From Weizmannia acidilactici (lineage in GTDB: Bacteria; Bacillota; Bacilli; Bacillales; Bacillaceae_C), in NCBI RefSeq assembly GCF_008974185.1, contig NZ_BKZP01000002.1, positions 62,001 to 126,000 of the forward strand: 64,000 bases of DNA. The letters run 5' to 3'. Below the pieces are notes generated by a model, which worked only from the letters and a program-made list of their open reading frames with translations, was not told the origin of the DNA and did not search any database. Numbering within the stretch: position 1 is the first letter of the stretch; each line of letters begins with the position of its first letter. Both the position numbers and the translations under genes were made by a program. This document shows positions 25,333-34,053 of this stretch, piece after piece.

Positions 25333-26519
25333 CAGTCGTCTATTTTGACCGTTCCAAAAAAATTTTTGCAAGGCGGCAAAAAACCCCGCTTTTTTGGGGG
25401 AAGGACAAAGAACTTCTTCCTTTTTCAGGCCAACTAAACAGGGAATGCAGTTTCCGCCTTGTCTTAAAAGGCGAAGCAGCCGGCCCGATTATCGGCATAT
25501 TGGCTACAAAATCGCAAAAGGGGGTGATTTCAGGCAGCCGGGATTTTTATATCCGTATCCAGCAAAAACTGCAGGAAAAAGCGGGGGGCCTTTCTTTTTT
25601 ATTCAGCTTGGAAGACATCCGGGGGGAAACCATCAACGGCCTTTTTTGGGATACAGGAAATGGAAAATGGCTGCGTGCCATTTTTCCCCTTCCAGATACA
25701 GTCTACAACCGCATCTCTTCGCGGGAAGAGGAATTGGCGGAAAGTTTTCTTCAGTTTTCCGCCCTGCTCAAGCAAAAGGGCATCCCTTTTTTCAACCCGC
25801 ATTTTTTAAATAAATATCATTTGTACGAAACACTGCTGCAGCAGCCGGAGATTGCCCCTTTTCTTCCGGAAACGGTGCAGGTTACGGATCAGAATCATTT
25901 TTACTGCTTTCTAGAGCAGCACCGCGATGTGTATGTAAAACCTGCTGCCCGCTCGCAAGGTTACGGAATCAGGCGCGTTATTCAGCATGAAAATGGGCAG
26001 TTTGAATACGCATGCCCCTATTCGAGCCGGAAATTTACTGATTTCGCGGCAGTATGGTGGGAAATTGGAAAGCTCCTTGAAAAAGAGGCTTACCTTGCCC
26101 AAAAAACTGTGCAGACTGTGCCTCTTGAAGGAAAAAAATACGACTACCGCGTCCACACCCATTTTAACGGAAAACAGTACGAGGTGACAGGCGTCGGCAT
26201 ACGGTTGGCCCGCCCCGGGGGGATCACCACCCATACAGCAAAAGGCGGAGAAGCCGCACCGCTTCCGCCCGGCGCCAACACCAGCATTGTCAAGGAGATC
26301 ACGCCGCTTATTGCGGCATGCGGCACGGCTTTATCAAAAGCATACGGTTTTTTCGGAGAATTCACCGCCGATATCGCGCCCGGGCTTGACGGAAGTCTTT
26401 ACCTGTTTGAATTGAATGCCAAACCGATGGAATTTGATGAACCGGAAATAGAAGAGAAAAAAACGGAAAAACTTGTGGATTTGTTTTATATGCTTTCGGG
26501 ATATGGGCCGGATGATTAA
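25329..26519 (+). CDS. YheC/YheD-family ATP-grasp protein, copy 4
   Basis: 396 aa. ATP-grasp motifs: VYVKPAARSQGYGIRRV (the usual Asn-Gly is replaced by Ala-Arg), KYDYRVHTHFNG, THTAKGGEA and TADIAPGLDGSLYLFELNAKP. It starts in an ATGA overlap with yheD, so it is almost certainly co-translated. It is the most divergent of the four. No terminator is obvious in the 156 nt between its stop and yxkF. Confidence 0.82.
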   Translation: MTVVYFDRSKKIFARRQKTPLFWGKDKELLPFSGQLNRECSFRLVLKGEAAGPIIGILATKSQKGVISGSRDFYIRIQQKLQEKAGGLSFLFSLEDIRGETINGLFWDTGNGKWLRAIFPLPDTVYNRISSREEELAESFLQFSALLKQKGIPFFNPHFLNKYHLYETLLQQPEIAPFLPETVQVTDQNHFYCFLEQHRDVYVKPAARSQGYGIRRVIQHENGQFEYACPYSSRKFTDFAAVWWEIGKLLEKEAYLAQKTVQTVPLEGKKYDYRVHTHFNGKQYEVTGVGIRLARPGGITTHTAKGGEAAPLPPGANTSIVKEITPLIAACGTALSKAYGFFGEFTADIAPGLDGSLYLFELNAKPMEFDEPEIEEKKTEKLVDLFYMLSGYGPDD

Positions 26520-26675
26520 CCGCTCCGGCACCATTCTCCCCCGGAATTCTTCCCCTGCCCCTTTTTGTCCTGGTTCTCTGGCTGCTTCCAATCTTCCCGA
26601 TTGAAACCATTTCCCGTTTTACAAAAATTGATTAAAATAGACTATATTCGATCAAGATATAGGGGGATCCGACAA

Positions 26676-27563
26676 ATGCTGGAAAGATTAAAAGCGCGTT
26701 ATCCGAACGCCTGCTGTGCAGATGCCCCGATACCGATGAAACATATGGTTTGGTTTTGGCTGGAAGAAGAAAACCAGTATATAGGAATCGATCCCGGGGA
26801 ACTGACCCGTGAAGAAATGCTTCTTCTTAAAACGGTTTTCCCAAAATTTTACGAAGAACAAGCTTTATTTGGCGAAGAGGCTTCCAAATGGTATGAATAT
26901 CTTTTTTTGCCTGAAGCGCAGGCTCCTATTGAAAATGAAAATGCGATGTACCGCATCACCCAATTTTCCATTGCAAAAGAGGTGACGGACAGTTCCGAAG
27001 TCCAGGAAGCCTTAAAAAATATGTATGTGCACAATGTCACGGTTGCCATGATAAACAAGCGTGAGGGCATCATTATTGAAGAAAAAAATCAAACAGCGGC
27101 TGCTGAAGACGATCTGCAAGCTTCCATCCATGCATTCGAAAGCGATTTTTATATCCCGATTTCGCTGTATTTGGGGGAATTTAAGACAGTAAAAACGATC
27201 AAACCGTATTTCCGGCTCGAGCAGCAGCTTTTTGAATTTGCCCTCAGCCGTCATAAAAAACCCGCTCTATATACGATGCATTCCGTGCTTCCCCTTTATT
27301 TGCTGGAGCATATGCCTGAAGGTGAAAAGAAGCTTCTGTTCGAATCACTGCTTGAAATCTTTAAAGAGGACCGGGATATGCTGCAAACGGTCAAACTGTA
27401 CCTGGAAAACTTTACAAATGCCAGTCTGACGGCAAAACAGCTGTTTATCCACCGTAATTCCCTGCAGTACCGTATTGAAAAATTTGAAGAAAAATCGGGC
27501 CTGAATTTAAAAAATTTTACAAGCGCCATGCTCGCATACCTTGCATGCCTGCAAATCCAATAA
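26676..27563 (+). CDS. yxkF: PucR-type transcriptional regulator (YxkF-like)
   Basis: 295 aa. A C-terminal helix-turn-helix of the PucR type (SLTAKQLFIHRNSLQYRIEKFEEKSGLNLKNF, about residues 255-287) follows a long sensor-like part with no known ligand motif. In B. subtilis yxkF stands directly before msmX, and the same pair is kept here, so a role in controlling msmX is reasonable but not shown. The start at 26676 has AGGGGG 8 nt upstream. A large inverted repeat separates the gene from msmX. Confidence 0.82.
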   Translation: MLERLKARYPNACCADAPIPMKHMVWFWLEEENQYIGIDPGELTREEMLLLKTVFPKFYEEQALFGEEASKWYEYLFLPEAQAPIENENAMYRITQFSIAKEVTDSSEVQEALKNMYVHNVTVAMINKREGIIIEEKNQTAAAEDDLQASIHAFESDFYIPISLYLGEFKTVKTIKPYFRLEQQLFEFALSRHKKPALYTMHSVLPLYLLEHMPEGEKKLLFESLLEIFKEDRDMLQTVKLYLENFTNASLTAKQLFIHRNSLQYRIEKFEEKSGLNLKNFTSAMLAYLACLQIQ

Positions 27564-27569
27564 CAGAAA

Positions 27570-27618
27570 ATGGGCAAGGTGCCGAAAATGTTTTCAAAAT
27601 TTTGTGCACCTTGCCCAT
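27570..27618. repeat. 13-bp inverted repeat between yxkF and msmX
   Basis: ATGGGCAAGGTGC (27570-27582) and GCACCTTGCCCAT (27606-27618) are exact complements around a 23-nt AT-rich loop. No T-run follows, so it is not a standard terminator. The msmX -10 candidate (TATAAT 27641-27646) lies 23 nt downstream. Confidence 0.6.
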
Positions 27619-27677
27619 AACTTATTGAAAAGGCTTTCTTTATAATAAAGGTAACAAATTGAAGGAGGCTTTTGACA

Positions 27678-28772
27678 ATGACTGAACTGGTACTTGACCA
27701 TATTTATAAAATTTACGACAATAACGTGACGGCTGTGTCCGACTTTAATTTACATATTAAGGATAAGGAGTTTATCGTATTTGTCGGGCCATCCGGTTGC
27801 GGAAAATCAACGACGTTAAGGATGATCGCAGGGCTTGAAGAAATTTCAAAAGGCGATTTGTACATGGACGGTAAAAAGGTCAATGATGTGGCGCCGAAAG
27901 ACCGGGATATTGCAATGGTGTTCCAAAACTATGCACTTTATCCGCATATGACCGTTTATGATAATATGGCCTTCGGGCTGAAACTGCGTAAAGTGCCGAA
28001 AGCGGAAATTGACAAACGGGTACATGAAGCAGCGAAAATCCTCGGGCTGGAAGAGTATTTAAAGCGGAAACCGAAAGCGTTATCAGGCGGGCAAAGGCAA
28101 AGGGTTGCGCTTGGACGTGCGATTGTGCGCGATGCGAAAGTCTTCCTGATGGACGAGCCGTTGTCCAACCTGGACGCGAAACTGCGTGTACAGATGCGTG
28201 CCGAAATTGCGCGGCTCCATCAGCGTCTGCAAACGACCACGATTTATGTCACCCACGACCAAACAGAAGCGATGACGATGGCCTCAAGAATTGTAGTCAT
28301 GAAAGACGGTGTCATCCAGCAGGTCGGAACGCCGCGCGAAGTATACGATACACCTGCAAACCTGTTTGTCGCCGGCTTTATTGGTTCACCGGCCATGAAC
28401 TTTTTCCGCGGCAAAATGGATAACGGCAAATTCCATTTGAACGGCTCCGTTCAAATTGATGTTCCCGAAGGCAAAATGAAACACTTGAAAGACTATGTCG
28501 GTAAAGAAGTCATTCTCGGCATCCGTCCTGAAGACATTCACGACGAACCTGTCTTTATTGAGGCGGTCCCGGGTGCTTCCATCCGTGCTGTCATTGAAGT
28601 TTCCGAACTGCACGGCGCCGAAACGATGCTTTATTCGAACATTAACGGCCAAGATTTTATTTCCCGGATTGATTCAAGAACCATTGTTAAACCCGGCGAT
28701 GAGATCACCCTCGGTCTTGATATGAATAAATCCCATTTCTTTGATGCTGAAACTGAATTGAGAATCGGTTAA
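27678..28772 (+). CDS. msmX: Multi-sugar ABC transporter ATPase MsmX
   Basis: 364 aa ATPase: Walker A GPSGCGKST, Q-loop VFQNYALYPH, signature ALSGGQRQRVALGRA, Walker B VFLMDEPLSNLD, H-loop YVTHDQTEAMTMA, then a C-terminal OB-type TOBE domain (about 240-364). MsmX energises several carbohydrate importers (maltodextrin, arabino-oligosaccharides, others) encoded elsewhere. AAGGAGG lies 8 nt before ATG 27678. Monocistronic, with a terminator following. Confidence 0.94.
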   Translation: MTELVLDHIYKIYDNNVTAVSDFNLHIKDKEFIVFVGPSGCGKSTTLRMIAGLEEISKGDLYMDGKKVNDVAPKDRDIAMVFQNYALYPHMTVYDNMAFGLKLRKVPKAEIDKRVHEAAKILGLEEYLKRKPKALSGGQRQRVALGRAIVRDAKVFLMDEPLSNLDAKLRVQMRAEIARLHQRLQTTTIYVTHDQTEAMTMASRIVVMKDGVIQQVGTPREVYDTPANLFVAGFIGSPAMNFFRGKMDNGKFHLNGSVQIDVPEGKMKHLKDYVGKEVILGIRPEDIHDEPVFIEAVPGASIRAVIEVSELHGAETMLYSNINGQDFISRIDSRTIVKPGDEITLGLDMNKSHFFDAETELRIG

Positions 28773-28778
28773 TGCCCT

Positions 28779-28810
28779 AAAAGCCAGCCGTCTGATTGCG
28801 GCTGGCTTTA
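28779..28810 (+). terminator. Terminator between msmX and the convergent small gene
   Basis: AAAGCCAGCCG-tctgattg-CGGCTGGCTTT; symmetric, so usable from both sides. Confidence 0.75.
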
Positions 28811-29059
28811 AACTTTTCTATATGCGATTTCTTTCTTTTCTTCATAGCCGCAGTGCACACAATAGTAAAGATGGACGCACGTTTCTTTTTTTGTGCTGGC
28901 AGGGTCGCCATCCTCAAGCTTTTCCAAATCAATCTCCATATACGGGCTGTAATCATCAAAATAATCATACAGCTTTCCGCCGTCCGCCAGCGCTTTCCGG
29001 AAATTCGGACACTCCTCCTGCAATTCACCCAGCCCATTGCATATCAGGCAAATTTTCAT
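28808..29059 (-). CDS. Small Cys-rich (zinc-binding-like) protein of unknown function
   Basis: 83 aa. CLICNGLGELQEEC at the start and CVHLYYCVHCGY at the end give two Cys clusters that could bind one zinc; between them is an acidic stretch (YDYFDDYSPYMEIDLEKLEDGD). The start ATG 29059 fits the conserved-looking MKICLICNGLG; the ribosome site (GGTGA) is weak. I do not know a named family. Confidence 0.7.
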   Translation of the reverse strand: MKICLICNGLGELQEECPNFRKALADGGKLYDYFDDYSPYMEIDLEKLEDGDPASTKKETCVHLYYCVHCGYEEKKEIAYRKV

Positions 29060-29203
29060 CTTGTTCACCAACATTCCCGGACATTCTTAGGGGCTGTGTT
29101 ATATTTGTTAACCACGGAAACAGCCCATGTTTCAATTTTAAAATGTACGGAAAACCAAAAGCTTATTCAAAGGGTGGTACCTAATTTTTACCAGTACGAA
29201 AAA

Positions 29204-29232
29204 AGAATAACTGCACCGCAATTCCGCATAAT
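29204..29232 (+). promoter_or_regulatory. Candidate sigma-G promoter of the SASP gene
   Basis: AGAATA, 17 nt, CATAAT(A); the forespore consensus is TGAATA-N17/18-CATACTA. The start near 29239 gives a leader of about 115 nt. Confidence 0.6.
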
Positions 29233-29248
29233 ACATAGTACATAGAAC

Positions 29249-29325
29249 AAGTTCCCGCTGGGTTAAACCGAGAAGGTGGCGGGCGAACAGTCCGCTTGCT
29301 GGTGCAATTCCAGCCGACCCAACCA
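29249..29325 (+). ncRNA. Possible structured 5-prime leader of the SASP mRNA
   Basis: Three hairpins can be drawn in a row: ACC-gagaa-GGT, GCGG-loop-CCGC and GCTGG-tgcaatt-CCAGC, with TGGGTT at the 5-prime side able to pair with GACCCA at the 3-prime side, like a closing stem. An alternative pairs CCCGC with GCGGG. It lies between the sigma-G promoter and the ribosome site. No known RNA class was recognised. The rest of 29075-29200 holds no gene. Confidence 0.4.
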
Positions 29326-29354
29326 TAAACCATACAACGAGGAGATGACACCTT

Positions 29355-29561
29355 ATGGCAAACAACAATAGTTCAAACCAATTGTTAGTAGATGGAGCTG
29401 AACAAGCGCTTGAGCAAATGAAATATGAAATTGCGCAGGAATTTGGCGTGAAACTCGGCGCAGATACAACTTCCCGCGCGAACGGGTCTGTCGGGGGAGA
29501 AATTACGAAACGCCTTGTCCAAATGGCCGAACAGCAGCTTGGCGGCACTATCCATCACTGA
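29355..29561 (+). CDS. Alpha/beta-type small acid-soluble spore protein
   Basis: 68 aa. The SASP signature is clear: [17 protein letters not shown] (with the GPR protease site EFGVKL) and [22 protein letters not shown]. These proteins coat spore DNA and protect it from damage. GAGGAG lies 9-10 nt before the ATG. A sigma-G-like promoter, a structured leader and a short terminator frame it as a single gene. The exact ortholog (sspA-D) cannot be fixed by sequence alone. Confidence 0.95.
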   Translation: MANNNSSNQLLVDGAEQALEQMKYEIAQEFGVKLGADTTSRANGSVGGEITKRLVQMAEQQLGGTIHH

Positions 29562-29584
29562 CAATCTTAATAAAGAATGGATAA

Positions 29585-29610
29585 AAAGGGAGTCCTGCGC
29601 CTCCCTTCTT
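29585..29610 (+). terminator. Terminator after the SASP gene
   Basis: AAGGGAG-loop-CTCCCTT followed by CTTCTT; a modest T-tract, just before the convergent fumC stop. Confidence 0.6.
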
Positions 29611-29615
29611 CGATG

Positions 29616-31004
29616 TTATTGTTTCAGATTTACCATTTTTTCCGGAACAATCCATTTATCATACTGTTCTTCTGTCACATAACCCGTTTTAATGGCGGCT
29701 TCTTTTAACGTGGTCCCTTCTTTAAAGGCTAGTTTTGCGATTTGCGCCGCTTTTTCATAACCGATATGCGGGTTTAAAGCGGTAACAAGCATGAGCGAAC
29801 GGTTGACGTTTTCACGTAGCGTTTCAACATTCGGCTCAATGCCGCGGACGCATCTTTCATCAAACGACTTCATCGCATCGCCGAGCAGATGGACCGATTG
29901 CAGAAAGTTATAAATGATCACTGGTTTAAACACGTTTAATTCAAAGTTGCCCTGGCTTGCCGCAAACCCGATCGCGGCATCGTTCCCGAATACTTGTACC
30001 GCTACCATCGTTACCGCTTCACATTGGGTCGGGTTGACTTTTCCCGGCATGATTGAGCTACCCGGTTCATTGGCCGGGATTGTGATTTCCCCGATTCCAC
30101 TTCTCGGGCCGCTTGCAAGCCATCTCACGTCATTGGCAATTTTCAACAAGTCGGCAGCAAGCCCCTTCAAAGCTCCGTGCACATGGACAAGCTCATCGTG
30201 GCTTGTAAGTGCATGGAATTTATTGTCCGAAGAACGGAATGGGTAGCCAGTCTGCTTTTCCAATTCTTCAGCAACTTTGTCCCCGAAAGTCGGATCGGCA
30301 TTGATGCCCGTACCGACGGCAGTGCCACCGATAGCCAAGTTCAAAATATGTTTGGCGCTTTCTCTGATCATTTGTTCGCTTTTCTCCAGCATCGCCCGCC
30401 AGCCGCTAATTTCCTGGCCCAAAGTAAGCGGAGTGGCATCCTGGAGATGGGTGCGCCCAATTTTAATGATTTCCATATATGCTTTTTCTTTTTCAATAAG
30501 TGTTTGCTTTAACTGTTCAAGCGGCGGCAGCAGCCTCGTTTGCAGTTCGTGATAGGCGGCAATATGCATTGCGGTAGGGAACGTATCGTTCGAACTTTGC
30601 GACATATTGATATCGTCGTTCGGATGGACATGTTCCTGGCTGTTTTGTTCCGCAAGAATTTCATTCGCACGTCTTGCAACAACTTCATTGACGTTCATGT
30701 TCGATTGGGTGCCGCTACCCGTCTGCCATACGACAAGCGGAAAATGGCCGTCAAATTTCCCATCCAGCACTTCTTCGCACGCCTGCACAATCGCATCCTT
30801 TTTGGCATCCGACAATTTGCCGAGACGGTTATTGCCGATTGCGGCCGCTTTTTTCAAATGCGCAAAAGCGCGGATCACTTCCATCGGCATTTTTTCCCCG
30901 CCGATCGGGAAGTTCTCCTTACTCCGCTGCGTCTGCGCCCCCCAATATTTGTCTGCCGGTACCTTCATTTCTCCGAGAGTGTCTTTTTCAATGCGGTATT
31001 CCAC
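29616..31004 (-). CDS. fumC: Class II fumarate hydratase
   Basis: 462 aa. The fumarase/aspartase signature [15 protein letters not shown] is present, with [13 protein letters not shown] and the active-site [14 protein letters not shown] and [16 protein letters not shown]. It converts fumarate to malate in the citric acid cycle; the homotetramer is cytosolic and iron-free. The start is GTG 31004, 8 nt after AGGAGGGG. It is a single gene between a SASP gene and pbpF; in B. subtilis (where it is called citG) it sits elsewhere, so this is a local rearrangement. Confidence 0.96.
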   Translation of the reverse strand: MEYRIEKDTLGEMKVPADKYWGAQTQRSKENFPIGGEKMPMEVIRAFAHLKKAAAIGNNRLGKLSDAKKDAIVQACEEVLDGKFDGHFPLVVWQTGSGTQSNMNVNEVVARRANEILAEQNSQEHVHPNDDINMSQSSNDTFPTAMHIAAYHELQTRLLPPLEQLKQTLIEKEKAYMEIIKIGRTHLQDATPLTLGQEISGWRAMLEKSEQMIRESAKHILNLAIGGTAVGTGINADPTFGDKVAEELEKQTGYPFRSSDNKFHALTSHDELVHVHGALKGLAADLLKIANDVRWLASGPRSGIGEITIPANEPGSSIMPGKVNPTQCEAVTMVAVQVFGNDAAIGFAASQGNFELNVFKPVIIYNFLQSVHLLGDAMKSFDERCVRGIEPNVETLRENVNRSLMLVTALNPHIGYEKAAQIAKLAFKEGTTLKEAAIKTGYVTEEQYDKWIVPEKMVNLKQ

Positions 31005-31103
31005 TTTCTTCCCCTCCTGTATGTGCTTTCATTTTCTTTTTTGCAAAATGGCGGCCACTGTGCCATTATGTATTTGCAAATCTATTTTACTATAAATTCT
31101 TAC

Positions 31104-31142
31104 AAAGAAACACCTGCAAGCTTCCAAAATGTGCAGGTGTTT
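31104..31142 (-). terminator. Terminator after pbpF
   Basis: Minus strand AAACACCTGC-loop-GCAGGTGTTT then CTTTG; 10-bp stem directly after the pbpF stop. Confidence 0.7.
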
Positions 31143-31147
31143 CCTGT

Positions 31148-33211
31148 TTACTGCCCTAAAATGCCTTTTAACTGCTCCTTGATTTTATCGGCGGCGTCTT
31201 TCCAGAAGCCTTTGTTCTCTTCAATCGTTTCTTTTAGTTTATCCGCCTGCTCCTTAATCGTCTCATCGATATTTTGCAGTTTTTCTTTTAGCGGGCTGCC
31301 GTTTTTCTTTTGCTCGTTAATCGATTCCACGCCGAAATCGCCGGGCTTCGTATATTTTAATGTGGCATTCATGACTGCATTAAAAACCGGCACGATTCCC
31401 TGTTCACTTAAACCATACAAATAATGGTTGCGGTTGGTTTTATCATATCCCATCCATACAACACCAACGAGGTTTGGCGTGTAGCCGGCAAACCACTGGT
31501 CCATTGTCCCTTCTGCGCCACTGAAGGGAAGCTGCGTAGAACCTGTCTTGCCGGCAATCTTGTATCCCGGCACGCTCACGCCTTTGCCCGTCCCGGATTC
31601 GACAACATTCAACAGCATGGAAGTCATTTCCTGGGAAACTTTTTTCGAAGTCACCCTTTCCTGCTTGTCTTTATGTTCAACGATAACTTGTCCTGTCGGG
31701 CTGACAATTTTTTTAATGATGTGTACATCGGACCGATTTCCATTATTTGGAAAAGTCGTGTACGCTTGGGCGATTTCTTCCGGGGATACGCCATTTTGAA
31801 TATTCCCGAGCGCAATTCCGAGCTGTTTATCACCTTTTGTCAACGGGATGCCGAATTTTTTGGCCGATTCATATCCCTTTTCCACACCGATTTTGTTCAG
31901 GAGCCATACAGCCGGAAGGTTCAGCGATTTTTCCACCGCCTCATACATCGGTACTTCGCCCAAATACTGGTTGTTATAGTTTTTCGGTGCATAGCCGCCC
32001 CTAAACGTCATTTCTTTGTCTTTTAACATGGAATCGGGAGTATATCCTTCTTCGAGCGCCGGGGTATACACGGTGATCGGCTTCATAATCGACCCTGGCT
32101 GGCGCTTCAGCTGCGTCGCCCTGTTAAAGCCGCGGAACACTTTCTCTCCTCTCCCCCCGACAAGGCCGCGCACGCCGCCGGTTTTAGGGTCAACAAGAAT
32201 GGCCCCGCTTTGGATCATTTGGTCGGATTTTCCAGCCGGAAAAAGTGAATTTTGCTGGTAAACATTTTCTAAAGAAGATTGGATGTTTTGGTCCATTTCC
32301 GTATAAATTTTATATCCCCTTGTCAAAATCTCTTCCTGTGTAAGGCCGTACTGATTGATCGCCTCATCCAAAACCGCATCGACATAATACGGGTATTTGC
32401 CTTTCAGCGCATCGGTCTTTTTGTCTTTCAGCACGAGCTTTTCGCTTTTTGCGGCTTTATACTCTGCTTCGGTTATCATTCCGTACTGTTTCATTACGCT
32501 AAGTACAACATTGCGGCGCTGGATGGCGCGGTCGTAATGGTGGTAAGGGTCCAGTGCACTCGGGGAATTGACGAGCCCCGCCAATGTTGCCGATTCGGAT
32601 AAATCAAGGTCCTGGATGTCCTTGCCAAAATATTTATTGGCCGCTTTTTGGACGCCCCATGCCCCTTCGCCGAAATACACCTGGTTCAAATACATTTCCA
32701 GTATCTCTTTTTTTGTATAATGTTTTTCAATTTCAATTGCCAAGAAGAGCTCCTGTATTTTCCTTTTTAACGTCCGTTCCGGGGAAAGGAGCGCATTTTT
32801 CGTTAACTGCTGGGTGATGGTGCTCCCCCCGGCGGCCGCCCCTCCTGCTTTGATATCTTTCAAAAGGGCACTCATTGTGCCGATAATATCAAAACCGTGG
32901 TGTTTGTAAAAACGGTGGTCTTCAATCGCTACAATCGCATTTTGAAGATCTTCGGGCATTTTTTTAATGGAGACTCCTTCCGAGCGATTCGCCGAGATTT
33001 TACTTGCGACGTCCCCATCCTTGTCATAGATGATGGTTGCCTGCTCGAGCCCTTTTTTCAGCTGCCCGACATTCGCACTTTTTGCGTAGTAAGCAAAAAA
33101 AGCCAAAAAGGCAAGCAGCGAGACGGAGGCCAGTAAAATAACGATCTGGGTCATATGTGCCTTTTTCCAATATTCTTTTATAATATTCCAAAAAGGTTTG
33201 ATTCTGTCCAT
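31148..33211 (-). CDS. pbpF: Class A penicillin-binding protein (PbpF/PBP1A family)
   Basis: 687 aa. An N-terminal membrane anchor (IVILLASVSLLAFLAFFAYY, about 24-43), a GT51 glycosyltransferase domain (EDHRFYKHHGFD, GGSTITQQLTKN, about 60-240) and a transpeptidase domain with SIMK (active Ser), SLN and KTGS, followed by a Lys/Glu-rich tail. It polymerises and cross-links peptidoglycan outside the membrane. PbpF (PBP2c) of B. subtilis is the closest by type and by genome neighbourhood; it is expressed in growth and in the forespore. A forespore-type promoter is visible upstream. Confidence 0.88.
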   Translation of the reverse strand: MDRIKPFWNIIKEYWKKAHMTQIVILLASVSLLAFLAFFAYYAKSANVGQLKKGLEQATIIYDKDGDVASKISANRSEGVSIKKMPEDLQNAIVAIEDHRFYKHHGFDIIGTMSALLKDIKAGGAAAGGSTITQQLTKNALLSPERTLKRKIQELFLAIEIEKHYTKKEILEMYLNQVYFGEGAWGVQKAANKYFGKDIQDLDLSESATLAGLVNSPSALDPYHHYDRAIQRRNVVLSVMKQYGMITEAEYKAAKSEKLVLKDKKTDALKGKYPYYVDAVLDEAINQYGLTQEEILTRGYKIYTEMDQNIQSSLENVYQQNSLFPAGKSDQMIQSGAILVDPKTGGVRGLVGGRGEKVFRGFNRATQLKRQPGSIMKPITVYTPALEEGYTPDSMLKDKEMTFRGGYAPKNYNNQYLGEVPMYEAVEKSLNLPAVWLLNKIGVEKGYESAKKFGIPLTKGDKQLGIALGNIQNGVSPEEIAQAYTTFPNNGNRSDVHIIKKIVSPTGQVIVEHKDKQERVTSKKVSQEMTSMLLNVVESGTGKGVSVPGYKIAGKTGSTQLPFSGAEGTMDQWFAGYTPNLVGVVWMGYDKTNRNHYLYGLSEQGIVPVFNAVMNATLKYTKPGDFGVESINEQKKNGSPLKEKLQNIDETIKEQADKLKETIEENKGFWKDAADKIKEQLKGILGQ

Positions 33212-33289
33212 TTATGATCCTGCCTCATCTTTCCACAATCTGAAAAACTCCTACTCAAGCATCTTTTTTTGTGCTCTTATGCAAAAGCA

Positions 33290-33318
33290 TAGTATGAATG
33301 CAGGGAAAAATCAATGCA
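33290..33318 (-). promoter_or_regulatory. Candidate forespore (sigma-G/F) promoter of pbpF
   Basis: Minus strand TGCATT, 16 nt, CATACTA (the -10 is a perfect sigma-G box). Leader of about 70 nt. Confidence 0.45.
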
Positions 33319-33445
33319 ATCTGTGGAGTGCGACTTAAAACAGCGGATATTTTTTGCATTTCCCGCAAAAACGTTATTTTTGATGCCAATTTCGGTTAAA
33401 GAATAAAAAGGGTGATGAAAGCCATATACGAGAGGATGATGGTGA

Positions 33446-33919
33446 ATGTACAAGCATATTGTCATTGCATACGATGATTCGGATGGGTGCAGAAAAGCGC
33501 TGGAAAGGGCTGCAGAATTTGTGCTAGCTGTAATGGGGTTAAATTAACCGTTATCCATGTCAATCTGGGAAGCGAAGAAACAGCTCCGGTGCCGGATGAA
33601 AATATTAGCGTTCCTCCAACGGTTTCCGTCCCCGGTCTCGATGAAAGGGTATACCCGATTGATGCGGCAATACACGCCACACAGCAGATCATCATGAACG
33701 ATGCCGAAGAAACGATTCATCATGCCAGAGAATTTTTGGAAGTGATCGTAATCCAGGCCGACTATCATATTTTGAAGGGGAAAGTTACCGAAAGTATTTG
33801 TGATTTTATCCGTAAACATTATTGCCGGCAACAGCGGAAAAATCGGCGTAAAAAGCCCGCTTCTCGGAAATGTCAGCCAAAGCCTTGTTAAAAGCGCGGA
33901 AGTTCTTGTTGTAAAATAG
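33446..33919 (+). pseudogene. Universal stress protein gene, frameshifted
   Basis: The first frame encodes MYKHIVIAYDDSDGCRKALERAAEF; after about 33520 homology continues in a second frame (CNGVKLTVIHVNLGSEE through VTESICDFIRK), and from about 33815 in a third (NIIAGNSGKIGVKSPLLGNV, then [14 protein letters not shown]). Together they make one UspA-fold protein of about 157 residues, with the ATP-binding Gly-rich end partly kept. Two frameshifts mean the gene is broken, unless these are sequencing errors at homopolymers. An AGAGGATG sequence lies before the ATG. Confidence 0.8.
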
Positions 33920-33992
33920 GGCGACTTGTCTGCCGAAATGAAAGGAACTTGACACAAAAGCTTTTTTGCGTTTCTTTCCGCTATAAGTCCAA

Positions 33993-34020
33993 ACCTCCTA
34001 CTGCATTTCCGCATACATTA
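33993..34020 (+). promoter_or_regulatory. Candidate sigma-K promoter of the 42-aa YjcZ-like gene
   Basis: AC, 17 nt, CATACATTA: full match to the sigma-K pattern. CATACATT could also serve sigma-E, but no matching -35 was found at 14 nt. Confidence 0.55.
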
Positions 34021-34053
34021 ACAATGCATTATGGAAAGACGGAGGTGAAGAAA

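Noticed and set aside
29249-29325. tRNA-like cloverleaf in the SASP leader
   Set aside because: The acceptor-like stem is 6 bp, the D-like arm 3 bp, and the T-loop lacks the TTC-purine pattern, so it is not a tRNA; kept only as a structured leader.
30540-31424. Long open frame of 294 codons opposite fumC
   Set aside because: It is a shadow: fumC has full family motifs, and the opposite frame shows no domain, ribosome site or sensible composition.
33949-34053. Upstream extension of the 42-aa YjcZ-like gene
   Set aside because: The strong GGAGGTG site and the sigma-K-like promoter place the start at 34054; the upstream part overlaps the promoter.
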